Source of the DNA: Haloarcula litorea
GTDB lineage: Archaea; Halobacteriota; Halobacteria; Halobacteriales; Haloarculaceae
Direction of reading: 5' to 3'
DNA: 64,000 nucleotides
Assembly: GCF_029338195.1 (NCBI RefSeq)
Contig: NZ_CP119779.1
Location: 2,418,001 to 2,482,000, forward strand
Under the pieces are notes generated by a model, which worked only from the letters and a program-made list of their open reading frames with translations, was not told the DNA's origin and did no database searches. A program made the position numbers and the translations under genes. Of this stretch, positions 6,617-15,493 are shown piece after piece. Every line of letters begins with the position of its first letter. The first letter of the stretch is position 1.

Positions 6617-8349
6617 GCCGGAACGACGAGATCGCCGACCGACTGGAGGAGTTCGCGGACCTCCTGGAGGCGAACGGCGTCGAGTACAAGCCCCGTGCCT
6701 ACCGGCGGGCCGCCGAGAACATCCGCGAGTACCCCGGCGCGATCGAGGGGCTGGCCGCCGAGGGCGAGGACGCCGTCGGCGAGATCGACCGGGTCGGCGA
6801 CGCCATCTCGGCGAAGGTCGTCGAGTACGTCGAGACGGGCGAGATCGCGGAGCTCGACGAACTCCGTTCGGAGCTTCCGGTCGAGATGGACGCCCTGACC
6901 GCCGTCGAGGGGGTCGGCCCCAAGACGGTCGGGACGCTGTACGAGGAACTCGGGATCACCACGCTGGACGAACTGGAGGCCGCGGCCGAGGCCGGCGAGA
7001 TACGGGAGGTGAAGGGCTTCGGCCCCAAGACCGAGGAGAACATCCTCGACAACGTCGACTTCGCACGCGAGGCTCATGCACGCTCACTGCTGGGCGAGGC
7101 CCGGCCCTACGGCGAGCAGGTCGAGGCGTACCTTCGGGACGTCGGGGCCGTCGAGCGCGCGGCGCTCGGCGGCTCCATCCGCCGCTGGAAGCCCACCATC
7201 GGCGACGTGGACGTGCTGGCCGCCAGCGACGAGGACGAGGCCGTCGTCGAGGCCTTCACCGACTGGCCCGAGGTCGACCGGGTGATCGAGGCCGGCGAGA
7301 CGAAGGCCAGCGTCTACGCGGGCGACGTGCGCGTGGACCTGCGCGTGGTCGTCCCCGAGGAGTTCGGGGCGGCGCTGCAGTACTTCACCGGCAGCAAGGA
7401 GCACAACGTCGCGGTCCGGAACCGCGCCATCGAGCGGGACCTGAAGGTCAACGAGTACGGGGTGTTCGACGTCTCCGAGGGCGAGGACGACGACCAGCGG
7501 GCCGGCGAGCGAGTGGCCGGCGAGACGGAGGAGAGCGTCTACGACGCGCTCGATATGACGTGGGTGCCGCCGGAGCTCCGCGAGGACCGCGGCGAGGTGG
7601 CCGCCGCCGCCGAGGGGACCCTCCCGGACCTGCTCGGGGAGGACGACGTGCGCGGCGACCTCCACACCCACACGGAGTGGTCCGACGGGAGCAACACCGT
7701 CGCGGAGATGGTCGAGGGGGCAGCCGCGTTCGGCCACGACTACCTCGCGATCACCGATCACGCGACCGGGCCCGGGATGGTCGGCGGGGTCGGGGTCACC
7801 GACGACGACCTGCGCGAGCAGATCGACGAGGTCCGGGCGGTCGCCGCGGACGCCGAGATCGAGGTGTTCACCGGCGTCGAGGCCAACGTCGCCGCGGACG
7901 GGAGCGTCTCGGTCGACGACGACCTGCTCGCCGAACTCGACCTCGTCGTCGCCTCGCCCCACGCGGCCCTGGACGGCGACGGCACTGACCGACTCGTCGC
8001 GGCCGCCGAACACCCACACGTCGACGTCATCGGCCACCCGACCGGGCGGTTCCTGAACCGACGGCCGGGGCTGGACGTCGACGTCGAGCGACTGGCCGAG
8101 GTCGCGGCCGACCACGGGACGGCGCTGGAGGTCAACGCGAGCCCGCAGCGGCTCGACCTCTCCGGTGCGGCGGTCAAACAGGCCGTCGCGGCCGGCGCGA
8201 CCGTCGCGATCGACACCGACGCCCACAGCCCCGGGAGCTTCGACCAGATCCGCTTCGGCGTCCACACCGCCCGCCGCGGCTGGGCCGAGGCTGGAGACGT
8301 CCTGAACACGCGGGACCCAGAGGGCGTCCGGGAGTTCCTCGATGACTGA
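6613..8349 (+). CDS. polX: family X DNA polymerase (PolX) with C-terminal PHP domain
   Basis: 578 residues. Helix-hairpin-helix motifs near 97-104 (AVEGVGPK) and 132-139 (VKGFGPK) bind DNA. The polymerase beta-type nucleotidyltransferase core has GGSIRRWKPTIGDVDVL with the metal ligands D198 and D200, and D242 in VRVDLRV. From about 347 a PHP phosphoesterase domain follows (GDLHTHTEWSDG, ITDH, then GHPTGR and DTDAH). The enzyme fills short gaps in DNA during base excision repair, and the PHP domain usually gives 3'-5' exonuclease activity. The ATG at 6613 overlaps the preceding gene and gives the normal family length. It overlaps the next gene by eight bases. Confidence 0.95.
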   Translation: MSRNDEIADRLEEFADLLEANGVEYKPRAYRRAAENIREYPGAIEGLAAEGEDAVGEIDRVGDAISAKVVEYVETGEIAELDELRSELPVEMDALTAVEGVGPKTVGTLYEELGITTLDELEAAAEAGEIREVKGFGPKTEENILDNVDFAREAHARSLLGEARPYGEQVEAYLRDVGAVERAALGGSIRRWKPTIGDVDVLAASDEDEAVVEAFTDWPEVDRVIEAGETKASVYAGDVRVDLRVVVPEEFGAALQYFTGSKEHNVAVRNRAIERDLKVNEYGVFDVSEGEDDDQRAGERVAGETEESVYDALDMTWVPPELREDRGEVAAAAEGTLPDLLGEDDVRGDLHTHTEWSDGSNTVAEMVEGAAAFGHDYLAITDHATGPGMVGGVGVTDDDLREQIDEVRAVAADAEIEVFTGVEANVAADGSVSVDDDLLAELDLVVASPHAALDGDGTDRLVAAAEHPHVDVIGHPTGRFLNRRPGLDVDVERLAEVAADHGTALEVNASPQRLDLSGAAVKQAVAAGATVAIDTDAHSPGSFDQIRFGVHTARRGWAEAGDVLNTRDPEGVREFLDD

Positions 8350-8800
8350 GTCACGCCCGCCGCTCCTGCTGGACACGATGCTCGGGAAGCTGGCGACGTA
8401 CCTCCGGATGTGCGGGTACGACGCCGCCTACGCGATGGACCGTGGGGCCGAATCCGACGAGGACCTGCTGGCGCTGTCAAACACCGAGGGCCGCCGCCTC
8501 GTCACCCGCGACGAGCGACTGGCACGGACTGCCGAGGACGCCGTCCTGCTGACCGAGCGTGAGGTGGAGGACCAGCTCCGGGAACTGGCCGCCGCCGGGT
8601 TCCCGCTGACCCTCGCGGAGGAGCCGAGCCGGTGTGGCACCTGCAACGCGCCCGTCGAGCGCGTCGACCGCACCGAGCCGACGCCGGACTACGCGCCCGA
8701 CCCCGCCGAGGAGACGGTCTGGCGGTGTCGGGACTGCGGCCAGCACTTCTGGCGGGGGAGCCACTGGGACGACGTTGCCGACACGGTCGCGGATCTGTGA
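8342..8800 (+). CDS. Mut7-C RNase domain protein
   Basis: 152 residues. The N-terminal half has the PIN-like Mut7-C pattern: LLLDTMLGKLATYLRMCGYD, an acidic DED cluster and VTRDERLA. The C-terminal half is a zinc ribbon with two CxxC pairs (CGTCNAP and CRDCGQHFW), ending in the WRGSHWD block typical of this family. A nuclease role is inferred from the fold; substrates are not known. Its start lies inside the end of polX, so it is co-expressed with that polymerase. Confidence 0.9.
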   Translation: MTESRPPLLLDTMLGKLATYLRMCGYDAAYAMDRGAESDEDLLALSNTEGRRLVTRDERLARTAEDAVLLTEREVEDQLRELAAAGFPLTLAEEPSRCGTCNAPVERVDRTEPTPDYAPDPAEETVWRCRDCGQHFWRGSHWDDVADTVADL

Positions 8801-8848
8801 CCGCCGGAGCCGGGGTTATTTGTTCCGGCCGGCCGAGGTCCGACCCGT

Positions 8849-9094
8849 ATGTCCGTCCTGTCGACAGCCGACGAGGGGAAGTTCCTGATGGATCAGGAGG
8901 GCGAACAGATCGGCATCGTGACCGAGGTCGACCCCGACGAGCAGGTCGCCTACGTCGAACCCGAGCCGGACGTGGCCGAGGCCGTCGTCCAGGGGCTGGG
9001 CTACGGCGACGCGGACGACGACGACATCGAGGTCCCCGCCAACGCCGTCGAGACCGTCACCGACTCGGAACTGCGGGTCGCCCGCGACCTCTAG
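8849..9094 (+). CDS. small PRC-barrel-like protein
   Basis: 81 residues, acidic, all beta in character. GKFLMDQEGEQIGIVTEVD has the sequence shape of a PRC-barrel start (a switch word, then an I-G-x-V strand). Such small barrels usually bind RNA or partner proteins. No catalytic residues are seen. ATG at 8849 follows a gttatttgttccgg box by about 27 bases, so it is probably transcribed from its own promoter rather than with polX. The stop overlaps the end of the convergent permease gene by four bases. Confidence 0.65.
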   Translation: MSVLSTADEGKFLMDQEGEQIGIVTEVDPDEQVAYVEPEPDVAEAVVQGLGYGDADDDDIEVPANAVETVTDSELRVARDL

Positions 9095-10221
9095 CCCCGT
9101 AGCGCCTCCACGGGCGGCTCCCAAGCGGCCCGGTAGGCCGGGTAGAGACCGCCGACCAGGGCGACGAGGACGCCGAACCCGAACGCGCCCAGCGGCACGA
9201 CGGCGTTGCCCGGCAGCAACACCGCCGACAGCGGCAGCTCCGTCTGCGTCGCGACGATCACGACGGTCGCGGTACCGAGGAGCGCGCCCAGCGCACCGCC
9301 GACGACGCCGAGCAGCGTCGCCTCGACGAGCAGCGTCCGCAGGACCTGCTTGCGGTGGACGCCGACCGCTCGGAGGACGCCGATCTCGCCGCGCCGCTCG
9401 GAGACGGTCATCAGCATCACGTTGAAGATGCTGACGCCGGCGACGACCAGCGAGACGCCGGCGACGGCCAGCAGGAACCCGTTCAGGAGGTCGAAGAACT
9501 CGCTGATCTGGTCGAGGACGCTCGTCAGCGAGAAGACGCTGACCCGCTGTTGGCGGACGTTGAGCCGCCGGTCGACGCCGTCGGCCACCGCCCGGGCGTC
9601 GGCCGCGGAGTCGGCCTGGACGACCACCTGTGAGTAGCCGGTCGTGGCGAACTCGTCGGGCGGGAGGATCACCGCCGAGTCGGCCTGGAGCGGCGAGATG
9701 GCGTCGATCTCCGGGAGGACGGTGAACACCCGGTACTCGTTGCCTTCGACGGTGATCCGGCTGCCGGACCGCAGGGAGAGGGACTCGGCGACCTCGGCAC
9801 CGACGATCGCTCCCTGGCGGTGGACGGCCGGGACGGTCCCGTTGCCCGAGCCGAACAGCGCCCGCGGCCGGTCGGTGCCGTACACCTGCGCGACCGTCTG
9901 TCCGCCGTCGGCGCTGACCGACGCCCCGGTGGTCTTCAGCGGGACGACGGTGCCCCGCCCGTCGGCCGCCCGCTGGACGGCCGCGAGGTCCCGGGAGTCC
10001 AGGGTCTCGTCCCCGCTGCCCTCGGCCGGGCTGACGATGACCTGATTGCCGAGCCCGCCCAGCTCCTCCGCCGCGGCGACGCTCAGTGCGTTGCCCAGCA
10101 GCCCGAGCGTCACGACGGCGAAGACGCCGATGACGATACCGAGTGCCGCAAGCGCCGCCCGCAGTCGCTGGCGCGTGAGGTTCCGGCGGGCCAGCGACAG
10201 CGCGGGGAACTGCCTACTCAC
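9091..10221 (-). CDS. ABC transporter permease, MacB/FtsX type
   Basis: 376 residues. The first membrane helix is near 22-48, a large outside domain of about 200 residues follows, and three helices lie at the C-terminus (about 245-370), the MacB/FtsX layout. SERRGEIGVLRAVGVHRKQV is the conserved cytoplasmic coupling segment before the last helices. Such permeases do not make a substrate channel of the classic sort; they use ATP to move or release lipoproteins, peptides or lipids at the outer face. Its start overlaps the ATPase gene upstream by eight bases. It is the last gene of a three-gene operon with a surface CARDB protein. Confidence 0.9.
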   Translation of the reverse strand: MSRQFPALSLARRNLTRQRLRAALAALGIVIGVFAVVTLGLLGNALSVAAAEELGGLGNQVIVSPAEGSGDETLDSRDLAAVQRAADGRGTVVPLKTTGASVSADGGQTVAQVYGTDRPRALFGSGNGTVPAVHRQGAIVGAEVAESLSLRSGSRITVEGNEYRVFTVLPEIDAISPLQADSAVILPPDEFATTGYSQVVVQADSAADARAVADGVDRRLNVRQQRVSVFSLTSVLDQISEFFDLLNGFLLAVAGVSLVVAGVSIFNVMLMTVSERRGEIGVLRAVGVHRKQVLRTLLVEATLLGVVGGALGALLGTATVVIVATQTELPLSAVLLPGNAVVPLGAFGFGVLVALVGGLYPAYRAAWEPPVEALRG

Positions 10222-10912
10222 GGCGGATCACCCCGTCGACGAGTTCGACGGTGCGGTCGGCGTACTCCGTCACGAGGTCGTCGTGCGTGACCGCGACGAC
10301 GCCGACCCCGTCCTCGTCGGCGATGCGGCGGAACTCGTCGAGGATCCGCCGGCCGGTGTCCCGATCGAGGTTCCCGGTCGGCTCGTCGGCCAGCAGGACC
10401 GCGGGCTCGTTTATCAGGGCGCGGGCGACGGCGACGCGCTGTTTCTGCCCGCCGGAGAGCTCGTCGGGCGTGTGGTCGGTTCGGTCGCCGAGGCCGACCC
10501 GCGTCAGCAAGCTCTCGGCCCGCTCGGTGGCGTCAGTCGGCAGGAACGCCGTCGGCAGGCGGACGTTCTCCAGGGCCGTCAGCGTCGGCAGCAGGTGGAA
10601 GTCCTGGAAGACGAACCCCAGCGACTCCCTGCGGGCGTCGGTCCGCTCGCGCTCGGTCAGGCCGACGGTTGGCCGTCCCCGGAGGTCGACCCGCCCCTCC
10701 GTCGGGTCGTCGAGCAGGCCCAGGAGGTTCAGCATCGTGCTCTTGCCGCTGCCGCTGGGGCCGACGACGGCGACGACCTCCCCGGGCGCGACGGCGAAGT
10801 CGACGTGCGAGAGCGCGGTCACCCGGCCGCCGCCCCCGTCGTACCGCTTGGTCACGTCGACGAGCCGCAGCGGCGGCACGGCCCGCTCCGCGCGCGGTTG
10901 CGTCGCGGTCAT
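10214..10912 (-). CDS. ABC transporter ATP-binding protein, LolD/MacB type
   Basis: 232 residues. Walker A (VGPSGSGKST), a Q-loop (FVFQDFHLLP), the LSGGQKQRVAVARAL signature, Walker B (VLLADEPTGNLD) and a switch His (VTHDD) are all present and intact. It powers the permease encoded next. It overlaps both neighbours (four bases with the CARDB gene, eight with the permease), so the three are made together. Confidence 0.94.
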   Translation of the reverse strand: MTATQPRAERAVPPLRLVDVTKRYDGGGGRVTALSHVDFAVAPGEVVAVVGPSGSGKSTMLNLLGLLDDPTEGRVDLRGRPTVGLTERERTDARRESLGFVFQDFHLLPTLTALENVRLPTAFLPTDATERAESLLTRVGLGDRTDHTPDELSGGQKQRVAVARALINEPAVLLADEPTGNLDRDTGRRILDEFRRIADEDGVGVVAVTHDDLVTEYADRTVELVDGVIRRE

Positions 10913-12483
10913 CGTCTGCGTCGATACACCGTGACGGCCGCAGTGGCGACCAGGCCGAGGGTCAGCACCAGCGCGACGCCCAGCGACTGCGTCGGGCTCC
11001 CGCGGTCGGTCCCGTCCGCGGCCGGCAGGGGGACCGTGACGGTGTCGACGACGCGCTCGCCCCCGTCGCTGTAGGTCAGCCGGACCGTGAGTTCGGTCGC
11101 GTTCGCCGCGTCGGCCTGCGCCGTCAGCTCGAACGGCGCGAACTCGCTGGCGGCGACGGAGCCGACGAAGTACGTCCGCTGGGGGTACGCGGGGCTGACG
11201 AACTCCGTCGGCGCGACCGCGACGACGGCGCTCCCGACCTCGCCGTCGCCGGTGTTGGCGAGGTTGCCGTCGACGGTGACGCGGCCCTCGTCGTCGACGC
11301 GCACGTCGAGTCCGGTCAGCGTGGCGTTCCCGCGGGCCGCGCTGTAGCCGTACAGCGTCGCGTTCGTCGCCCGGCCCGACGGCTCGTCGTAAGCCGCTAC
11401 GAACCGGACGCCGTCGGTCGCGGACACGCGCGAGAGGTCGACGGTCACGGTCCCGGACTCGCCCGGTTCGAGGGCGTCGGCCACGGACAGCCGGCCGACG
11501 GCGTCCAGTGGCTCCCCGTCGGGCGTCTCCCCGCGGACGACGACGTCCTCGACGGGGACGTTCCCGAAGTTCGTCACCGTCACGTCGACGCGGGACTCGC
11601 GGGCGCTCCGCTCGTCGTCACTGGACTGCGATTGCAGCGCGCTCGCACCGCCCCCGACGAGTCCCGAGAGCCCGCCCGCGACCTGGTCGGTGTCGTCCTG
11701 CTGTGCGGGACCGGCCCTGACGCCCACGTCCGTCGTCGGCGGATCGACGGTGACGTTCTTGCCGAAGGCCGCGGTCCGCTCGACGCCGACCGGCGTGGTG
11801 TAGGTCGTCCTGACGGCCAGGGTCCCCTCGCCCGCCTCGGCCGGCCGGACCGAGAGGTTCAGCGTCTCCGACGCGCCGGCGGCGAGGCTCGCGACCGTCC
11901 GGCGGGTCCGCTCGCCGGTCTCGGGGTCGGTGACGACGACCTCGATCCCGCGGAGCGGCCCGGTCGTCGGGTTCGAGACGACCGCCGTCACGGGGGAGTC
12001 GGCACCCGCGACCAGCCGCTCGGCCCGCAGCTCGACCTGCGGCGCGCCGCGCTCGACGCCGACCGTCAGCGGCCGTGTCGCCCGGACCGTGTCGCCGTCG
12101 CTGTCGGTGCCGACGACGACCAGTTCGAGGTCGTACACTCGCGGCGCGTCGACGGTGAACGTCACCGGCACCGTCAGCGTCTCGCCGGGCGAGAGGGTCC
12201 CGAGGTCGGTCGCGTTGCCGAGGACCCGCGGCTCCGTGCCGGCGGCCGGCCGGACGACGCGGACGCTGTCGAGGGCGAGCGACGTGTTGCTCCCCGCCGA
12301 GAGCCGCACCGTCGGCTCGGCGGTGATCGGTGCGCCGGTCGTGGGGGTCCCGGGCGTGACCGTCGCGTCGGTCAGCGTCAGGCGAGCGTCGGCGGCCGCG
12401 GCCGGGCCGACAGCGGTCAGCGGTGCGACGGCGACGACGACGAGGGCGGCCACGAGGACGGGACCGAGCCGGGAACGGGACAT
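10909..12483 (-). CDS. secreted CARDB-repeat surface protein with C-terminal anchor
   Basis: 524 residues. A Sec signal peptide spans residues 1-30 (VLVAALVVVAVAPL ... AAAA), followed by several Ig-like/CARDB-type beta repeats, e.g. VTVTNFGNVPVEDVVV and LEPGESGTVTVDLS. A membrane helix near 500-518 is followed by YRRRR at the cytoplasmic end. It is the first gene of the operon with the MacB-type ATPase and permease. It resembles the adhesin-like or periplasm-adaptor proteins that accompany such transporters. Its job, as a substrate-capturing partner or as the exported cargo, is inferred only. There is no catalytic domain. Confidence 0.85.
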   Translation of the reverse strand: MSRSRLGPVLVAALVVVAVAPLTAVGPAAAADARLTLTDATVTPGTPTTGAPITAEPTVRLSAGSNTSLALDSVRVVRPAAGTEPRVLGNATDLGTLSPGETLTVPVTFTVDAPRVYDLELVVVGTDSDGDTVRATRPLTVGVERGAPQVELRAERLVAGADSPVTAVVSNPTTGPLRGIEVVVTDPETGERTRRTVASLAAGASETLNLSVRPAEAGEGTLAVRTTYTTPVGVERTAAFGKNVTVDPPTTDVGVRAGPAQQDDTDQVAGGLSGLVGGGASALQSQSSDDERSARESRVDVTVTNFGNVPVEDVVVRGETPDGEPLDAVGRLSVADALEPGESGTVTVDLSRVSATDGVRFVAAYDEPSGRATNATLYGYSAARGNATLTGLDVRVDDEGRVTVDGNLANTGDGEVGSAVVAVAPTEFVSPAYPQRTYFVGSVAASEFAPFELTAQADAANATELTVRLTYSDGGERVVDTVTVPLPAADGTDRGSPTQSLGVALVLTLGLVATAAVTVYRRRR

Positions 12484-12572
12484 CTACACGCGCAAGGGGT
12501 TGGAGAGAGAAATACCTTCGCTGGTCGTCCATTCCAGAACGCTTGTAACACCCACCGCGCTAGGGTCGAGCG

Positions 12573-13052
12573 ATGACCCTCTCGGAGGAGGCCCGCGAGC
12601 GACTGGCCGACGTCGTCGCCCACCAGCCGACGAAGAACGGCGAACTCCAGGAGCTGTGGGGGATGGACAGCGGGAGCGAGGTCCACCAGTACCTCGAGTC
12701 CGAGCTGAAGGAGTACTACTACCGCGACGAGGACAGCCTCATCTGTGCGACGCCGGAGGCGACGGAGCTGGTCGACGGCGAGGGGTCCGACCGGGTCCAG
12801 ACGGTGACGGTCTCGCCGCTGCAGGCCCGCGTGACGGAGGTGATCGCGGGGCCGGACGCGGAGAGTCAGAGCGTCGTCTCGGTGCTGCACGCGCTGCGCG
12901 AGGCCGGCGAGGACCCCGAGGTCGACGAGGTGCGATCGGCGCTCCGCAGCCTCGCGGACAAGGGGATCGTCGAGGTGGTCCAGAAGACGGTCCCGACGTT
13001 CCGGCTGGCGGTCGCGCGCGAGGACGTCGACGTCGAAGTCGTCGAGGACTGA
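12573..13052 (+). CDS. DUF5797-like conserved protein, tandem winged-helix-like
   Basis: 159 residues. The N-terminal half (LSEEARERLADVV, then QPTKNGELQELWGMDSGSEV) reads like a winged helix, and the C-terminal half (VSVLHALREAGEDPEVDEVRSALRSLADKGIV) like a second one. It matches my memory of DUF5797, a haloarchaeal family sometimes called a transcription regulator. DNA binding is inferred from the fold only. It is convergent with the DUF5787 gene, whose stop lies right after its own stop with no spacer. Confidence 0.75.
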   Translation: MTLSEEARERLADVVAHQPTKNGELQELWGMDSGSEVHQYLESELKEYYYRDEDSLICATPEATELVDGEGSDRVQTVTVSPLQARVTEVIAGPDAESQSVVSVLHALREAGEDPEVDEVRSALRSLADKGIVEVVQKTVPTFRLAVAREDVDVEVVED

Positions 13053-14087
13053 CTACTCCTCCAGCCCGGGCCGGCGACGGCGGCGGCGGCGCGCCAGCAG
13101 TCGCTTGATCGCGCTCCCCGGGCCGCCCTCGATCGGCCACCCCTCCGCCCGCCAGGCCGGGGGTTCCGGCTCGAACGCCGGACAGCCGCCGCGACACTCG
13201 CTCTGTGTCGGCGTCTTCTCCTTGGCCCCACAGCGTGGGTAGACCCCGCTCTCCGCTCGTTCGAGTGCGAAGTGCCGGCAGTCGGGTCGCATCGTGTCCG
13301 CGTAGGCACGCCACCCGCGGGCGTAGGCGCGCTCGGCGATCACGCGGCGCTTCTCGGCCTTCCACTCGGGGTCGGCGTACTCGAAGCGGGCCGCGCTCCG
13401 GCCGTCCTCGGGCCGGTCGAGGACGCGGGTCCCCGGCTCGGACGGGTCGAGCGAGCGCGGCTGCCACACGGCCTCGGCGGTCCCCTCGTCCGTGTCGACG
13501 GTCAGGACGCCGGCCCCCGAGGGAAGGTCGGCGAGCAGGATCGGCTCGACGCGCTCGTCGGTCGACGCGGTCGCGACCCACACCTCGTCGGCCAGTCCCA
13601 GGGCCACGTCGCGTTCGAGCTGGTCGGCCAGGTCGCGGGCGGCGCTCGCCGAGAGGTCCGGCTTGTTCTCGACGGCGACGATCCGCCGGGCCCAGTCGGG
13701 GTAGCGGTGGCGACGCCGGATCTCGATCCGGTTGCCGCGCTTGCGCGACTCGACGGCGTCGCAGTCGGCCGCCGCGTGGATCGCCTCCCGGACGTACCGC
13801 CACGGGTAGCCGGGGTCCGGCAGTGCGTCGCGGTAGTAGCTCCACTCCGCGGGGGCGTGGCGGACGACGTGCAACAGGTCCGAGTCCAGCGCCTCTGGAC
13901 CGAACGCGGCCCGCCGGCGCAGGCCCGCGGGATCACACTCTATGACGACGGTGTCCCAGCGGCGGCGTCTGGTGCCCAGCTGGCGGGCGACCAGCACCGC
14001 GGAGTCGGCTCGCTCGGGCTCCCACGACCGCTCGGCCCACTGGCAGACACGCAGTTCGAAGGCGAACTCGGAGTCGGCACGGTCCAC
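13053..14087 (-). CDS. DUF5787 family protein, probable PD-(D/E)XK nuclease with Cys cluster
   Basis: 344 residues, matching my memory of the haloarchaeal DUF5787 family (FELRVCQWAER, VLVARQLGTR). The segment PDWARRIVAVENKPDL (130-145) has the D...ExK form of PD-(D/E)XK nucleases (D131, E140, K142). One Cys lies near the N-terminus (C15) and four near the C-terminus (C270, C286, C298, C302), a spread like that of Cas4/AddB nucleases, where such cysteines hold an Fe-S cluster. The C-terminus is a basic Arg run. A nuclease function is inferred, not known. A TATA-like box (about 14110-14118) 27 bases before the ATG supports the start. Confidence 0.75.
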   Translation of the reverse strand: MDRADSEFAFELRVCQWAERSWEPERADSAVLVARQLGTRRRRWDTVVIECDPAGLRRRAAFGPEALDSDLLHVVRHAPAEWSYYRDALPDPGYPWRYVREAIHAAADCDAVESRKRGNRIEIRRRHRYPDWARRIVAVENKPDLSASAARDLADQLERDVALGLADEVWVATASTDERVEPILLADLPSGAGVLTVDTDEGTAEAVWQPRSLDPSEPGTRVLDRPEDGRSAARFEYADPEWKAEKRRVIAERAYARGWRAYADTMRPDCRHFALERAESGVYPRCGAKEKTPTQSECRGGCPAFEPEPPAWRAEGWPIEGGPGSAIKRLLARRRRRRRPGLEE

Positions 14088-14135
14088 ACTACCGGTTGGC
14101 CGGCAGACGTTAAAAACGACGACGGTGGCGTCGCC

Positions 14136-14828
14136 TCAGACCGTCGCGGTCGTGCCGGTCGCGCCACCGCTCGATCCGTCCGTCTGGTTCGCGAACGCCA
14201 GGCCGAACATCCGGAAGACGGCGACCTGTCCGTAGAAGGTGATGAAAGGCACCAGCAGCAGTCCGACGATGGTGATCGCGAGCACCTGCGTGACGATGTT
14301 GACCGCGATACCGACGACGATGGGCATCAGGACCGCGACGAGGTAATCGGCGGTGAACACGACGTCTTTCAGCAGATTGAGGTCGAACGCCGCCCCGAGG
14401 GACCCCTCGACGGCCATGTTCGCCAGCGCGGCCGGGACGAGCAGGTAGATGAGGAAGAACACCGGGATGGCGAGCAGGACCGTCAACAGCCCGAAGCCGG
14501 CGAGGATGCCGCCTCCGTCACCGCCGGCGGCGCTGCCCGCGCCGAGCAGTACGACCCCGATCCCGCCGATGACGGCGATGGGGATGATCGAGTAGACGAA
14601 CGCGACGACCGTCGCCTTCAGGCCGTCGACGACGAGGCCGCCCCAGTCGTCCCACTCCGGGGGCTCGCTCTCACCGCGGACCGTATCGCCCAGGACCCGC
14701 AGCAGGTAGCCCTGGAAGATGAATATCGGGACGACGAGAAACGAGAGGAACAGCAGTACGCCGCCGATCAGTATCCGCGCGATCCAGCTGTCGCCTTCCA
14801 TCGGGTACGAGAGTCCGTCTTCGAGCAT
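14136..14828 (-). CDS. DUF4013 membrane protein
   Basis: 230 residues with five to six hydrophobic helices. It shows the DUF4013 pattern: LEDGLSYPMEGDSW at the N-terminus, a short GYLLRVLGDTVRG loop followed by EPPEWDDWGGLVVDGLK, and then paired helices. Function is unknown. ATG at 14826-14828. An AT-rich box (aaatttatg in the minus sense) about 36 bases upstream gives a promoter with a short leader. It is followed on the same strand by no close partner, so it is probably transcribed alone. Confidence 0.85.
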   Translation of the reverse strand: MLEDGLSYPMEGDSWIARILIGGVLLFLSFLVVPIFIFQGYLLRVLGDTVRGESEPPEWDDWGGLVVDGLKATVVAFVYSIIPIAVIGGIGVVLLGAGSAAGGDGGGILAGFGLLTVLLAIPVFFLIYLLVPAALANMAVEGSLGAAFDLNLLKDVVFTADYLVAVLMPIVVGIAVNIVTQVLAITIVGLLLVPFITFYGQVAVFRMFGLAFANQTDGSSGGATGTTATV

Positions 14829-14979
14829 CTTTGGAACCTCTGTGTAAGGCTCACCCCAATATCACATAAATTTGACGACAATAGTGTCGGGTAGAGGAAA
14901 GTAAACGAGAGCGTATATTTCGGTGTATCCGACAGCACCCGGCCGGCGGGCTGCGCACGGCACCCTCGGCGACCGCGGC

Positions 14980-15402
14980 TCAGTCCTCGTTGAGGTAGGC
15001 CCCGATGACGCCGCCGATGGTGTACCCGACGGGCGAGAAGAACACGAGTCCGACGAGGTTGGTCAGCGCGCCGAACCCGGCCATCATCGCCATCCCCGCA
15101 GCGCCTTCGGTTCCGCCGGTCGCGCTGAGGAGGCCCCCGAGCACGAACTGCGCGGGGATGTAGACGAGGTTGAACAGGACGGCGGCGATCATCCCGGTGA
15201 CGAGGGCGAACTTGATCCCCTCGGTGGTGTCCGCGATACTCGTGAACATCGCGACGACGACCGCCCCGAGGGCGATCTCTTTCATCGTGGGGACGAGCCG
15301 GATCAGGTCGCCGATGATCGGGACGAATCCGACTAACAGGAGGACGGCGAAGACGACACCGACCGATTTCTTGAACGCGTCCTCGTCGAACCCGAGTATC
15401 AT
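14980..15402 (-). CDS. conserved membrane protein of unknown function
   Basis: 140 residues with four hydrophobic helices (about 13-35, 44-60, 66-90 and 100-135). MILGFDEDAFKKSVGVVF begins with a short charged cytoplasmic segment. There is no catalytic motif and I do not recognise the family. A tctttttgtg box about 30 bases before the ATG supports the start and a near-leaderless transcript. Confidence 0.7.
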   Translation of the reverse strand: MILGFDEDAFKKSVGVVFAVLLLVGFVPIIGDLIRLVPTMKEIALGAVVVAMFTSIADTTEGIKFALVTGMIAAVLFNLVYIPAQFVLGGLLSATGGTEGAAGMAMMAGFGALTNLVGLVFFSPVGYTIGGVIGAYLNED

Positions 15403-15493
15403 ATCTAATTTGTGGGTCTACGGATTCACACAAAAAGATTCCGGGGAGACAGCGTATCCACTCGACGCCGGCGATACCGACCGGCTGCGGCGC

